From: Novipirellula artificiosorum
GTDB lineage: Bacteria; Planctomycetota; Planctomycetia; Pirellulales; Pirellulaceae
Direction of reading: 5' to 3'
DNA: 64,000 bases
NCBI RefSeq assembly: GCF_007860135.1
Contig: NZ_SJPV01000008.1
Coordinates: forward strand, 18,174-82,173
Shown here: one piece after another, positions 54,248 to 62,491 of the stretch
Numbering within the stretch: position 1 is the first letter of the stretch
Layout of the letters: each line of letters begins with the position of its first letter
The notes under the pieces: model-generated
Seen by the model: the letters and a program-made list of their open reading frames with translations, nothing else
Databases searched by the model: none
What the model was told of the DNA's origin: nothing
Made by a program: the position numbers and the translations under genes

Positions 54248-54309
54248 GTAGAACGGACTCTCCGTCCGTTATTTGTTGACCAGAATGACGGACGGGAAGT
54301 CCGTCCTAC
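54248..54309. repeat. Inverted pair of REP-like units with perfect 7-bp hairpins
   Basis: Left: GTAG (54248-54251), then AACGGAC-TCTCC-GTCCGTT (52-70 in the last two digits). Right: GACGGAC-GGGAA-GTCCGTC (54287-54305 ...), then CTAC (54306-54309). Each unit has a GTAG foot and its own perfect hairpin, and the two face each other, exactly the BIME layout of REP elements. Confidence 0.75.
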
Positions 54310-54362
54310 CCAATGCTTAGCGGTGCCAAACTGCTAGTGGATCGTCAGCATTAAATACTAGG

Positions 54363-54427
54363 GTAGTGGATTTCGCCAGACATCCGTAGCTCAAATGTTC
54401 TTAGGGACTTCTGGCGAAGTCCACTAC
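54363..54427. repeat. Inverted pair with GTAG feet
   Basis: GTAGTGGATTTCGCCAGA (54363-54380) and its inverse TCTGGCGAAGTCCACTAC (54410-54427) pair over 18 bases with one G-T-type mismatch. Each unit begins with GTAG when read outward-in. It lies 34 bases before the 3' end of sucD, which converges. Confidence 0.7.
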
Positions 54428-54460
54428 GTCCCAACTCGCAGTTTTAAGCTTGACGGTCCA

Positions 54461-55339
54461 CTAGTTCGCCTTTGCGATCGCATCGACGACGGCTTGGCCC
54501 ATGTCAGAGGGAGTGGGGGCAACGACGATTCCCGCTGCTTCGAGGGCGGCGACTTTTTCGACGGCCGTTCCCTTGCCACCACTGATGATGGCTCCGGCGT
54601 GGCCCATTCGTTTTCCCGGAGGTGCGGTGCGACCTGCGATGAATGCGGCAACAGGTTTGGTCACATACTCTTTGATGAACTCGGCTGCCTCTTCTTCGGC
54701 CGAGCCACCGATTTCGCCGATCATCAAAATGGCTTCAGTTTGATCGTCTTCCTGGTAGAGCTTCAAGAGGTCGATGAAGCTGGTGCCGACAATCGGATCG
54801 CCACCGAGTCCAACACAGGTGCTTTGGCCCAGTTTCAAATTACTGGTTTGCCAAACCGCTTCATAGGTCAACGTGCCGCTACGGCTCATCACGCCGACTT
54901 TACCTTTTTGATGAATGTAGCCTGGCATGATGCCAATTTTGCACTCACCAGGCGTGATCAAACCGGGGCAATTGGGTCCGATCAACACCGAACCACTCTC
55001 GCGTACTTTGCGGTAAACGCGAACCATGTCGAGGACGGGGACGAATTCGGTAATAGCCGCAATCACTTTGATTCCCGCATCGACCGCTTCGATGATCGCA
55101 TCGGATGTGAAAGCGGGGGGGACGAAGATCATCGTCGCGTCGGCACCGGTTTGCTCGACCGCTTCTTCGACCGTGTCAAAGACGGGAATGCCTTCGACGT
55201 TCTCGCCACCTTTACCCGGCGTGACGCCGCCGACCATCTGGGTGCCGTATTCTCGGCATCCGAGGCTATGAAAGGTGCCAGCATTACCGGTGATGCCTTG
55301 GCAAATGACTCGCGTGTTGCCGTCAACCAGGATACTCAT
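54461..55339 (-). CDS. sucD: Succinyl-CoA ligase alpha subunit
   Basis: 292 residues. It binds CoA and carries the phospho-histidine in RMGHAGAIISGG. N-terminal MSILVDGNTRVICQGITGNAGTFH is the CoA-binding start; GLGGDPIVGTSFIDLL is the typical ligase block. With SucC it makes succinate and ATP or GTP from succinyl-CoA in the citric acid cycle. The ATG at 55339 is chosen to give the conserved N-terminus. It follows sucC by 93 bases on the minus strand. Confidence 0.96.
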   Translation of the reverse strand: MSILVDGNTRVICQGITGNAGTFHSLGCREYGTQMVGGVTPGKGGENVEGIPVFDTVEEAVEQTGADATMIFVPPAFTSDAIIEAVDAGIKVIAAITEFVPVLDMVRVYRKVRESGSVLIGPNCPGLITPGECKIGIMPGYIHQKGKVGVMSRSGTLTYEAVWQTSNLKLGQSTCVGLGGDPIVGTSFIDLLKLYQEDDQTEAILMIGEIGGSAEEEAAEFIKEYVTKPVAAFIAGRTAPPGKRMGHAGAIISGGKGTAVEKVAALEAAGIVVAPTPSDMGQAVVDAIAKAN

Positions 55340-55432
55340 GACAGAATGTATTGGATGTGAAGAGGAATGGAGTTTTATAGAGGGGAGCCGATCAGGCGTC
55401 ACCTGAAAGGAAACAGCAGCAGCGATCCGGAC

Positions 55433-56617
55433 CTACTGGACGGCAGCGACGATCTTCTTTGCCGCATCGGTGATGTCGACGGCGCTGATGATGTCAACGT
55501 CGCTCTCTTCGAGCATTTTGCGGCCTTCTTCGACTTCCGTTCCTTCGAGACGGACAACCAAAGGCACTTTAAAGCCGATCGTTTTACTTGCCTCGATCAA
55601 CGCTGCGGCAATCGTTGTACAACGAGCAATTCCACCAAAGATGTTGACCAACACGCCTTTGCAGTTCGGATCGGACAACAAGATTCGAAACGCTTCGGTC
55701 ACTTGTTGAGCATTCGCACCACCGCCGACATCGAGAAAGTTCGCTGGGTTACCGCCGTGGTACTTGATGATGTCCATCGTCGACATCGCCAATCCGGCAC
55801 CATTGACGAGGCAGCCGATGTTGCCATCCAGTTTGACATAGCTCAAACCCGCATCGCTAGCGCGAACTTCGCTGGGCTCTTCTTCCGACCAATCACGCAA
55901 GTCGAGTAAGTCCTTGTGGCGGAACAGGGCGTTGTCGTCAAAAGTGATCTTTGCGTCCAAAGCAATCATCTTGCCATCACCGGTGATCACCAGCGGGTTG
56001 ATTTCGACCATCGAGCAGTCGTAGTCGACGAAAAATTGGCCAACCGCTTTGAAGAACTTGGCTGCCGATTTTGCACCTTCACCCGAGATCCCCAGTTTCT
56101 TGCAGAGCTTGCGAACTTGAAAGGCATCGATCCCATAAGCAGGGTTATAGCGTTCCTTGAAAATCAGCTCTGGGTTTTTCTCAGCGACCGCTTCAATCTC
56201 CACGCCCCCTTCGGTACTGACCATCAAGACAGGCTTGCAAGCGGCTCGGTCGATAATGATTCCTAGGTACAATTCGCGAGCGATATCGCAACCGGCTTCG
56301 ACAAAGACTCGATTGACGGTTTTGCCTTCGGGGCCCGTCTGGATCGTGACCAATTTCTTATCGATCAAGCCTTTGGCGGCGGCACGAGCTTGTTCGGCCG
56401 ATTTGACAATCACGACCCCTTTTTGTTCGGGGTTATCGATCACGGTTCCTTTGCCGCGACCGCCCGCATGGATTTGGGCTTTCACGACCGCGATCGGGCC
56501 GCCTAGCTTTTTATAAGCCGCCGCAGCCTCGTCGGCTGTACTGGCGACGATTCCGTCCAAAACGGGGACTCCAGCTTGGCGGAACAGTTGTTTGCCTTGA
56601 AATTCGTGAATTTTCAT
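55433..56617 (-). CDS. sucC: Succinyl-CoA ligase beta subunit
   Basis: 394 residues, ATP-grasp subunit. MKIHEFQGKQLFRQAGVPV, VKAQIHAGGRGKGT, CSMVEINPLVITGDGKMIALDAKITFDDNA and GCLVNGAGLAMSTMDIIKYHGG are diagnostic, and GGIARCTTIAAALI lies near the end. Together with SucD it completes the citric-acid-cycle enzyme; transcribed first, then sucD. Confidence 0.97.
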   Translation of the reverse strand: MKIHEFQGKQLFRQAGVPVLDGIVASTADEAAAAYKKLGGPIAVVKAQIHAGGRGKGTVIDNPEQKGVVIVKSAEQARAAAKGLIDKKLVTIQTGPEGKTVNRVFVEAGCDIARELYLGIIIDRAACKPVLMVSTEGGVEIEAVAEKNPELIFKERYNPAYGIDAFQVRKLCKKLGISGEGAKSAAKFFKAVGQFFVDYDCSMVEINPLVITGDGKMIALDAKITFDDNALFRHKDLLDLRDWSEEEPSEVRASDAGLSYVKLDGNIGCLVNGAGLAMSTMDIIKYHGGNPANFLDVGGGANAQQVTEAFRILLSDPNCKGVLVNIFGGIARCTTIAAALIEASKTIGFKVPLVVRLEGTEVEEGRKMLEESDVDIISAVDITDAAKKIVAAVQ

Positions 56618-56905
56618 CGACGTGCAGGTGGCTTTGGGGGACGCAGAGGATGGGAACGATTCAGTCGAAAAGGATCCGAGATGGATCGAATATACGCATC
56701 AGGCAAGTCACAAGGAACCATAGGAGCAACGCAAAAACGATCGGCAGCGGGCATCGATTGCTCGAAGGTCAGGGAACGCAACCGTATCAAGTGGGCCAGC
56801 CTTCCCTTAACATAGCGGAAACTCCAGCGCGTCGGGCTCTTCAAACACCTCCGTTATTAACCCACGCGAGACGTTTCGACGGGATGCTTGAAAGGATAGG
56901 GACTC

Positions 56906-59092
56906 ATGACGGTCGGAAGTGGCGGCGGATTTCGCGCGATCCAATACACTTGGATTAAAGGACGCGAAGCAGGCGGTTTTTGGAAACTCTTCCAAGCCCT
57001 TCGCAGTCGCAACACGTGTAAGACCTGTGCGCTCGGCATGGGGGGCCAAAAAGGGGGCATGGTGAACGAAAAAGGGGCGTTCCCGGAAGTCTGCAAGAAG
57101 AGCATGCAGGCAATGGTCGCCGATATGCAACCGGGGATCGAGCCGACCTTCTGGGCCAAGACGTCGATCGCCGCGCTGCAGCAAATGTCGCCTCGCGAAC
57201 TCGAAAATCTCGGCCGATTGGTCCACCCGATTCGCTACCAAACAGGGTCGGAGCACTTCGAGGTGATCTCTTGGCAGCAGGCGTTCTCGTCGATCATTTG
57301 CAAGCTGAAAGCGACCGCGGCGGATAAGTCGTTTTGGTATTTCAGCGGACGCAGCAGCAATGAAGCCGGTTTTCTATTGCAATTGCTCGCACGCGTTTAC
57401 GGCACGAACCATATCAACAACTGCAGCTATTATTGCCACCAGGCAAGCGGTGTGGGATTGATGTCGACCATCGGTAGCCCAACCGCAACGATCGTGCTCG
57501 ATGATGTCGATCAAGCCGACTTGGTCTTCTTGATCGGCGGGAATCCTGCCAGTAACCACCCGCGGTTGATGACCACGCTGATGCATTTGCGCAGGCGTGG
57601 TGGAAAGGTGATCGTGATCAACCCCGTTCGCGAGACTGGGTTGATGAAGTTCCGTGTGCCAAGTGATCCGATTTCGCTTGTAATGGGGACGAAGATTGCC
57701 AGCCACTACGTGCAGCCTCACATCGGTGGCGACCTCGCGTTGTTGTGGGGGATTGCGAAGTCGGTCAAGCAGGCGGGGACCTTGGACGATGCCTTTCTTG
57801 CGAATCATTGCCGACATCGCGAATCCTGGCTCGCTGCGATCGATCAATTGAGTTGGCAGGAGATTGAACAAAAGTCGGGCGTCGCTCGAGGCGAGATCGA
57901 AACGATTGCGGAGGTGTACGGCCAATCCAAACACGCGGTATTTGCGTGGACCATGGGCATTACCCACCATGCCCATGGCGTCGACAACGTGCAAGCGATC
58001 GCATCGTTGGCGATGTGTCGTGGCATGATCGGCCGACCCGGGTGCGGGATGATGCCCATTCGAGGCCACAGCAATATTCAAGGGATGGGGTCGGTCGGCG
58101 TCACCCCCAATCTACGCAAGCAGATCTTTGAATCGTTGCAGTCCAAGTTCAACCTCACGCTTCCCACGTCGCCCGGCAAAGACACCATGGCTTGCATGGA
58201 AGCGGCCAGCAACTCTGAAATCAGCGTTGGTTTTTGCCTTGGAGGCAACTTGTATGGCTCGAATCCCGATTCGAAGTATGCAGCGGAGGCGTTGTCGCGG
58301 CTCGAGATGAATGTGATGTTGAGCACCACGATGAACACAGGTCATGTGCACGGCTTGGCGGGTGAAACCATCATCTTGCCAGTTCTCGCTCGTGATGAGG
58401 AACCCGAACCCACGACGCAAGAATCGATGTTCAATTTTGTTCGCATGAGTGACGGTGGACCGCGAAGGCTGCCTGGGCCGCGAAGCGAAGTCGAGGTGAT
58501 TGCCACCATCGGAAAAGGATTACTGTCCGCTACGCCAGGGATCGATTGGGATGCGATGCGTCATACCGCGACCATTCGCCAATGGATTGCCGCGGTGGTT
58601 CCTGGTTACGAGAAAATCGCGGCGATGAATGAAACCAAAGAAGAATTTCAAATCGCGGGGCGGACGTTTCATCAGCCGGCTTTCCATACCGCCGATGGTC
58701 GTGGCGTTTTGCATGTTCATTCATTGCCACCGCTCAAGGGAACCGGCGATCGACAATTGCGATTGATGACGGTTCGCAGCGAAGGTCAATTCAATACCGT
58801 GGTCTACGAAGAAGAAGACGTTTATCGCAATCAGGAGCGGAGGGATGTGATTTTGGTGCATCCCGAGGATGTCAAACGGATGAACTTCGTGCATGACCAA
58901 CGGGTGACCGTCAAAAGCGATACCGGAGAAATGACGGGCATTTTGGTCCGAGCATATGAAGCCATTCGACCGGGTAACGCTTTGATGTATTATCCCGAAG
59001 CCAACGTGCTTGTTTCGCGATGTCTCGATTCGAAGAGCAAGACGCCCGCGTTCAAGGGGGTGGTGATTGAGTTAACCGCGAGCGGGAAATGA
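56906..59092 (+). CDS. FdhF/YdeP-like molybdopterin oxidoreductase alpha subunit
   Basis: 728 residues. It matches the formate dehydrogenase-alpha-like family of E. coli YdeP: a CxxC pair CKTC at 38-41, the presumed Mo ligand cysteine C177 in NNCSYYCHQASGVGL, and MGITHHAHGVDNVQAIASLAMCRGMIGRPGCGMMPIRGHSN, a typical guanine-dinucleotide-binding region. The C-terminal ~110 residues form a MopB-binding domain with VYRNQERRDVILVHPEDVKRM. YdeP-type enzymes lack a known partner and may act in acid resistance or oxidoreduction. No formate hydrogenlyase gene is nearby; the neighbour is a permease on the other strand. Confidence 0.88.
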   Translation: MTVGSGGGFRAIQYTWIKGREAGGFWKLFQALRSRNTCKTCALGMGGQKGGMVNEKGAFPEVCKKSMQAMVADMQPGIEPTFWAKTSIAALQQMSPRELENLGRLVHPIRYQTGSEHFEVISWQQAFSSIICKLKATAADKSFWYFSGRSSNEAGFLLQLLARVYGTNHINNCSYYCHQASGVGLMSTIGSPTATIVLDDVDQADLVFLIGGNPASNHPRLMTTLMHLRRRGGKVIVINPVRETGLMKFRVPSDPISLVMGTKIASHYVQPHIGGDLALLWGIAKSVKQAGTLDDAFLANHCRHRESWLAAIDQLSWQEIEQKSGVARGEIETIAEVYGQSKHAVFAWTMGITHHAHGVDNVQAIASLAMCRGMIGRPGCGMMPIRGHSNIQGMGSVGVTPNLRKQIFESLQSKFNLTLPTSPGKDTMACMEAASNSEISVGFCLGGNLYGSNPDSKYAAEALSRLEMNVMLSTTMNTGHVHGLAGETIILPVLARDEEPEPTTQESMFNFVRMSDGGPRRLPGPRSEVEVIATIGKGLLSATPGIDWDAMRHTATIRQWIAAVVPGYEKIAAMNETKEEFQIAGRTFHQPAFHTADGRGVLHVHSLPPLKGTGDRQLRLMTVRSEGQFNTVVYEEEDVYRNQERRDVILVHPEDVKRMNFVHDQRVTVKSDTGEMTGILVRAYEAIRPGNALMYYPEANVLVSRCLDSKSKTPAFKGVVIELTASGK

Positions 59093-59108
59093 GTGAGCGA
59101 AATGCAAT

Positions 59109-60743
59109 TCATTCGGACAATCCGTTACGCGAACGTAACCGAGCGATCATCGCAAACACCGATGCGACGACCAAACCAAAACTAAAGACAAAGTAACCCG
59201 CCACGATGCTCAGGTTGCCGACGTTCGCGGGTTCTTCGCCATCCTCAAGTAGCGCCGCGTCGAGTGGCAACGCAAACGCTGCCGAGAAAGGACTGGTGAC
59301 GCCAAACCACTCTGCCTTTGCAACCGAGGCGTCAGGAAAGTCGAGAATGGTCATCAGCGAAACGATGGTCGGTGGTCCGACATACAGCACCAACAACACG
59401 ATGTAGGTGCACATCAACGCGATCGATGTCTTGCGCTGAAACAGCGAGCAGACCAGCGCCACCACGGCATTGACCAAGCAAACCATCGAAACGATCGCGA
59501 ACATGCCGAAGACACTGCCCAGGTTGCTCCAGTAACTGTAGTTCAGCAGTCCCCCGAGCAGCAGCGGCCAGAGCAGAAAGCAGGTCAACACGGCCGAGAT
59601 GCGGAAACCGACCACAAACTTTCCCCACAGAATCTGCCACGGTGTGAGCGTGGTGGTCAGTAGCAGATCGAGTGTTTGACGCTCGCGTTCGCTGGTCATG
59701 CTGCCCGCCAAGAAAACCGGCCCCACCAGCATGTTGAAGACGATCACATAAAGTGTGAACCAGGCGATTTTCTCATCCAAGTAGAACAAAAAGACCCCCA
59801 TCAATGGGATCGCTAACAACATGCTGATCTGGATCACCAAACGGAGCATCAACGTGCCTTGGCTAAAAATCTCGCTGTGGATCTCTTTGTCGTAAACGGG
59901 GTTCGCACCGTCGGCCATCAGCTCTGATTTTTTGGGGGGAGCGAACAACCGATCGGGAAACTGGTCGGGCTGGATGACCAGTCCAACGGCTTCCTCGGCT
60001 TCGCGTTGCAAATCAACGACCTCGTTCCCTTCGCTGCCAACGTCTGGTGGGTACAGCATACGGCCGGCCGCTGCAGCACACATCAAAATCACCCCTGAGA
60101 GTGCAAAGGCGGGAATCACGAGCACCGCCAACTTCAGACGTAATTCGCCCTGGCCTTCAAGGGAACGCCAAAATAAGATCGCCAAGATGACCAGTGGTAA
60201 GATGATCAAATAGCTGACGACAAGTGAACTGCTGGTTCGTGAAAAGTAACTGCTGCAAAAAACACCGATGGCTCCGAACAGGATCACCGAGACCATCAAG
60301 CCAAGGTAGGCAGCGAGCACTTCAAAGACGCTGACCCCACCAAGCGGCAAACACAACACGATGATCGGTAAGGATGCGAGAATCAACATGCCAAGGTGCG
60401 TTAGGCTGGCGACCATTTTTCCTAGCACGATAGCGCCAGGACGAAGCGGGCTGGCTAGCAGCATCTCGTAGGTGTGTCGCTCCTTTTCGCCCGTGATCGT
60501 ACCAGCCGCAAAGCTTGGGGCCATCAACGATGCGATGACGTATTGGCCGAGGAAGAACAAATTGACCAGCTTTGCGGCGGAGGGAGGGTTGCTGGTCAGG
60601 TCGAGTCGTTGTTCACTCGGCCAAGCCAACAAAACGACTGCAGCAAGCAGTAGCTGGTACAACGCCAACAGGATGAACGCGCGGTTGGTCCGCAAGTTAC
60701 CAAGCAGTTCACGCTGCAGCACGGGGTTTTCGAGGATGTACAT
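59109..60743 (-). CDS. ABC-2-type transporter permease, internally duplicated
   Basis: 544 residues with about twelve membrane helices. Two halves share a pattern: near residue 90 MLLASPLRPGAIVLGKMVASL and near residue 358 LLLTTTLTPWQILWGKFVVGF, each within an ABC-2 permease module (TSERERQTLDLLLT precedes the second copy). Start: MYILENPVLQRELLGNLRTNRAF. No ATP-binding subunit is seen next to it; the gene before it is epmB 11 bases upstream, so an operon is possible. Substrate unknown. Confidence 0.82.
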   Translation of the reverse strand: MYILENPVLQRELLGNLRTNRAFILLALYQLLLAAVVLLAWPSEQRLDLTSNPPSAAKLVNLFFLGQYVIASLMAPSFAAGTITGEKERHTYEMLLASPLRPGAIVLGKMVASLTHLGMLILASLPIIVLCLPLGGVSVFEVLAAYLGLMVSVILFGAIGVFCSSYFSRTSSSLVVSYLIILPLVILAILFWRSLEGQGELRLKLAVLVIPAFALSGVILMCAAAAGRMLYPPDVGSEGNEVVDLQREAEEAVGLVIQPDQFPDRLFAPPKKSELMADGANPVYDKEIHSEIFSQGTLMLRLVIQISMLLAIPLMGVFLFYLDEKIAWFTLYVIVFNMLVGPVFLAGSMTSERERQTLDLLLTTTLTPWQILWGKFVVGFRISAVLTCFLLWPLLLGGLLNYSYWSNLGSVFGMFAIVSMVCLVNAVVALVCSLFQRKTSIALMCTYIVLLVLYVGPPTIVSLMTILDFPDASVAKAEWFGVTSPFSAAFALPLDAALLEDGEEPANVGNLSIVAGYFVFSFGLVVASVFAMIARLRSRNGLSE

Positions 60744-60754
60744 GGTCGTTCTTT

Positions 60755-61846
60755 TCAGATTCGGTCCAACGGTGTCTTGGAAGGCTGGCCCGGTTGTTCC
60801 GTGACGTAGGTTGGAACAGCGTAGCCAGGCAACCTTGCTCGAATGCGTCTCATCAATTCGAGGCCGTGCTGGATCGGGACTTCAAAGTGCTTTGTACCAC
60901 GAACACGATCGAGTTGGTGCAGGTAGTAAGGTTGGATTCGATGATCCACCAACCTCGTCATCAGATCCACTAACGACTGCTCATTGGCATTGACGCCGCG
61001 AAGTAAGACGGATTGGTTGAGTACGGGAATGCCAGCTTCCACCAGTAGCCCGATCCGGCTTAGGCAAGTTGCGTCGAGCTCGCTTGCGTGGTTCGCATGA
61101 ATAACGAACCACACCCTTGATCTTAGCGAACTTAAATGATCGCAGAATGCAGGAGTGATACGTTGCGGGATGACGATCGGGAATCGCGAGTGAATACGGA
61201 TACGGCGAACATGCCCAATCGCATCGATCCGATCGAGCAGTTCGAACAGATTCTCATCGACCAAGGTGAGCGGATCACCGCCGCTGAGAATGACTTCGTG
61301 AACGTCAGGGTGCGAGCGAACGTACTGGATCGCAGCTTCCCATTTTTGTCGCTGCCCCCCGAATTCGCCGTAGGGAAATTCACGTCGGAAACAGTATCGG
61401 CAATGCACGGCACAGGCACCTGAGGCGATCAGCAGCACGCGACCGTCATACTTATGGATCAATCCAGGGGTGGCCAACGCGTCGCCGTCGCCAACCGGAT
61501 CCGAGACAAAACCCGAGTGTTGGAGTTGTTCGTCGCTCGTGACCAAGACTTGGCGCAGCAGAGGATCCCGTGCATCCCCCTTTTGGATTCGTCGCAAAAA
61601 CTCGAGTGGCACGAAGGTCCCAAACTCGTTGCTGTCGCGAGAATCTGACTCTAAGGGCAGTCCTAGCAACTGTCGCAATTGGTTTGTGGATCGAATCGCC
61701 CGCCGAAGCGCTGTTTGCCAGTCAACGTTCCAGTCGACCCGATCTGCATCAAAAAGTCGTGATTCTGACGCGGAACCGGGCGGGACAAGACCTGAAAAGG
61801 TGGTTAGAATCTTGGCCGGTTGACCGGAAAGGGGGGGCTGGCTCAT
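60755..61846 (-). CDS. epmB: EF-P (R)-beta-lysylation protein, lysine 2,3-aminomutase family
   Basis: 363 residues. A radical-SAM [4Fe-4S] site CxxxCxxC is visible as C145, C149 and C152 (GACAVHCRYCFRREFPYGE). The C-terminal PYYLHQLDRVRGTKHFEVP and the overall length fit EpmB, which turns L-lysine into (R)-beta-lysine for EF-P modification. The adjacent, divergent efp gene with its modifiable lysine supports this over a lysine-degrading aminomutase. EpmA, the ligase, is not in the window. The start ATG at 61846 faces the efp start 67 bases away. Confidence 0.88.
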   Translation of the reverse strand: MSQPPLSGQPAKILTTFSGLVPPGSASESRLFDADRVDWNVDWQTALRRAIRSTNQLRQLLGLPLESDSRDSNEFGTFVPLEFLRRIQKGDARDPLLRQVLVTSDEQLQHSGFVSDPVGDGDALATPGLIHKYDGRVLLIASGACAVHCRYCFRREFPYGEFGGQRQKWEAAIQYVRSHPDVHEVILSGGDPLTLVDENLFELLDRIDAIGHVRRIRIHSRFPIVIPQRITPAFCDHLSSLRSRVWFVIHANHASELDATCLSRIGLLVEAGIPVLNQSVLLRGVNANEQSLVDLMTRLVDHRIQPYYLHQLDRVRGTKHFEVPIQHGLELMRRIRARLPGYAVPTYVTEQPGQPSKTPLDRI

Positions 61847-61913
61847 TCAATGTGTCCGGTGACAACCGATCCTCATAAACACTGTTCTGACTCGTAAAAC
61901 GGAGCCATCGACT

Positions 61914-62483
61914 ATGGCTACTTATAACACAAGTGACTTCCGTAAGGGGCTGAAGGTCCAAATCGACGGCGAACCCTACATCATGTCGGAAATGATGTTC
62001 GTCAAGCCGGGAAAAGGAAACGCTTTCTACAAGTGTAAGCTGAAGAACCTGATTCGCGGCACCACCTTGGACCGCACCTACAAAGGTGGCGATGCATTGG
62101 AATCTGCGGATGTCGAAACCACCGAGGTCCAATTCCTCTACCGCCAAGGCGAAGACTACGTCTTCATGCACGGCGAATCGTTCGAACAATTCGAAGTCTC
62201 GTCCGACGTCGCGGGTGACATTTGGATGTACTTGAAAGATGGTATGTCTTGCTCGATGACGTTGTACAATGGCAATGCAATTATCGTGGAAGCGCCGAAT
62301 CATGTGGAATTGGAAGTGATCGATTGTGTGCCGGGTGCGAAAGGTGACACGGCGACCAACGTGACCAAACCTGCCAAAGTTGAAACGGGAGCGGAATTCA
62401 CGGTTCCCGGGTTCATTAAGATTGGCAACGTGATTAAGATCGATTCCCGGTCCGGAGAGTACATCGAACGCGTTAGCAACTAG
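61914..62483 (+). CDS. efp: Elongation factor P
   Basis: 189 residues. The three-beta-barrel protein has the KOW-like start MATYNTSDFRKGLKVQIDGEP, the loop lysine 34 in VKPGKGNAF (the site that receives beta-lysyl in EpmA/EpmB organisms) and the ending GEYIERV typical of EF-P. It rescues ribosomes stalled at proline stretches. Divergent from epmB, which encodes the aminomutase for its modification, so both are probably regulated together. Confidence 0.97.
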   Translation: MATYNTSDFRKGLKVQIDGEPYIMSEMMFVKPGKGNAFYKCKLKNLIRGTTLDRTYKGGDALESADVETTEVQFLYRQGEDYVFMHGESFEQFEVSSDVAGDIWMYLKDGMSCSMTLYNGNAIIVEAPNHVELEVIDCVPGAKGDTATNVTKPAKVETGAEFTVPGFIKIGNVIKIDSRSGEYIERVSN

Positions 62484-62491
62484 GTTCCTCC

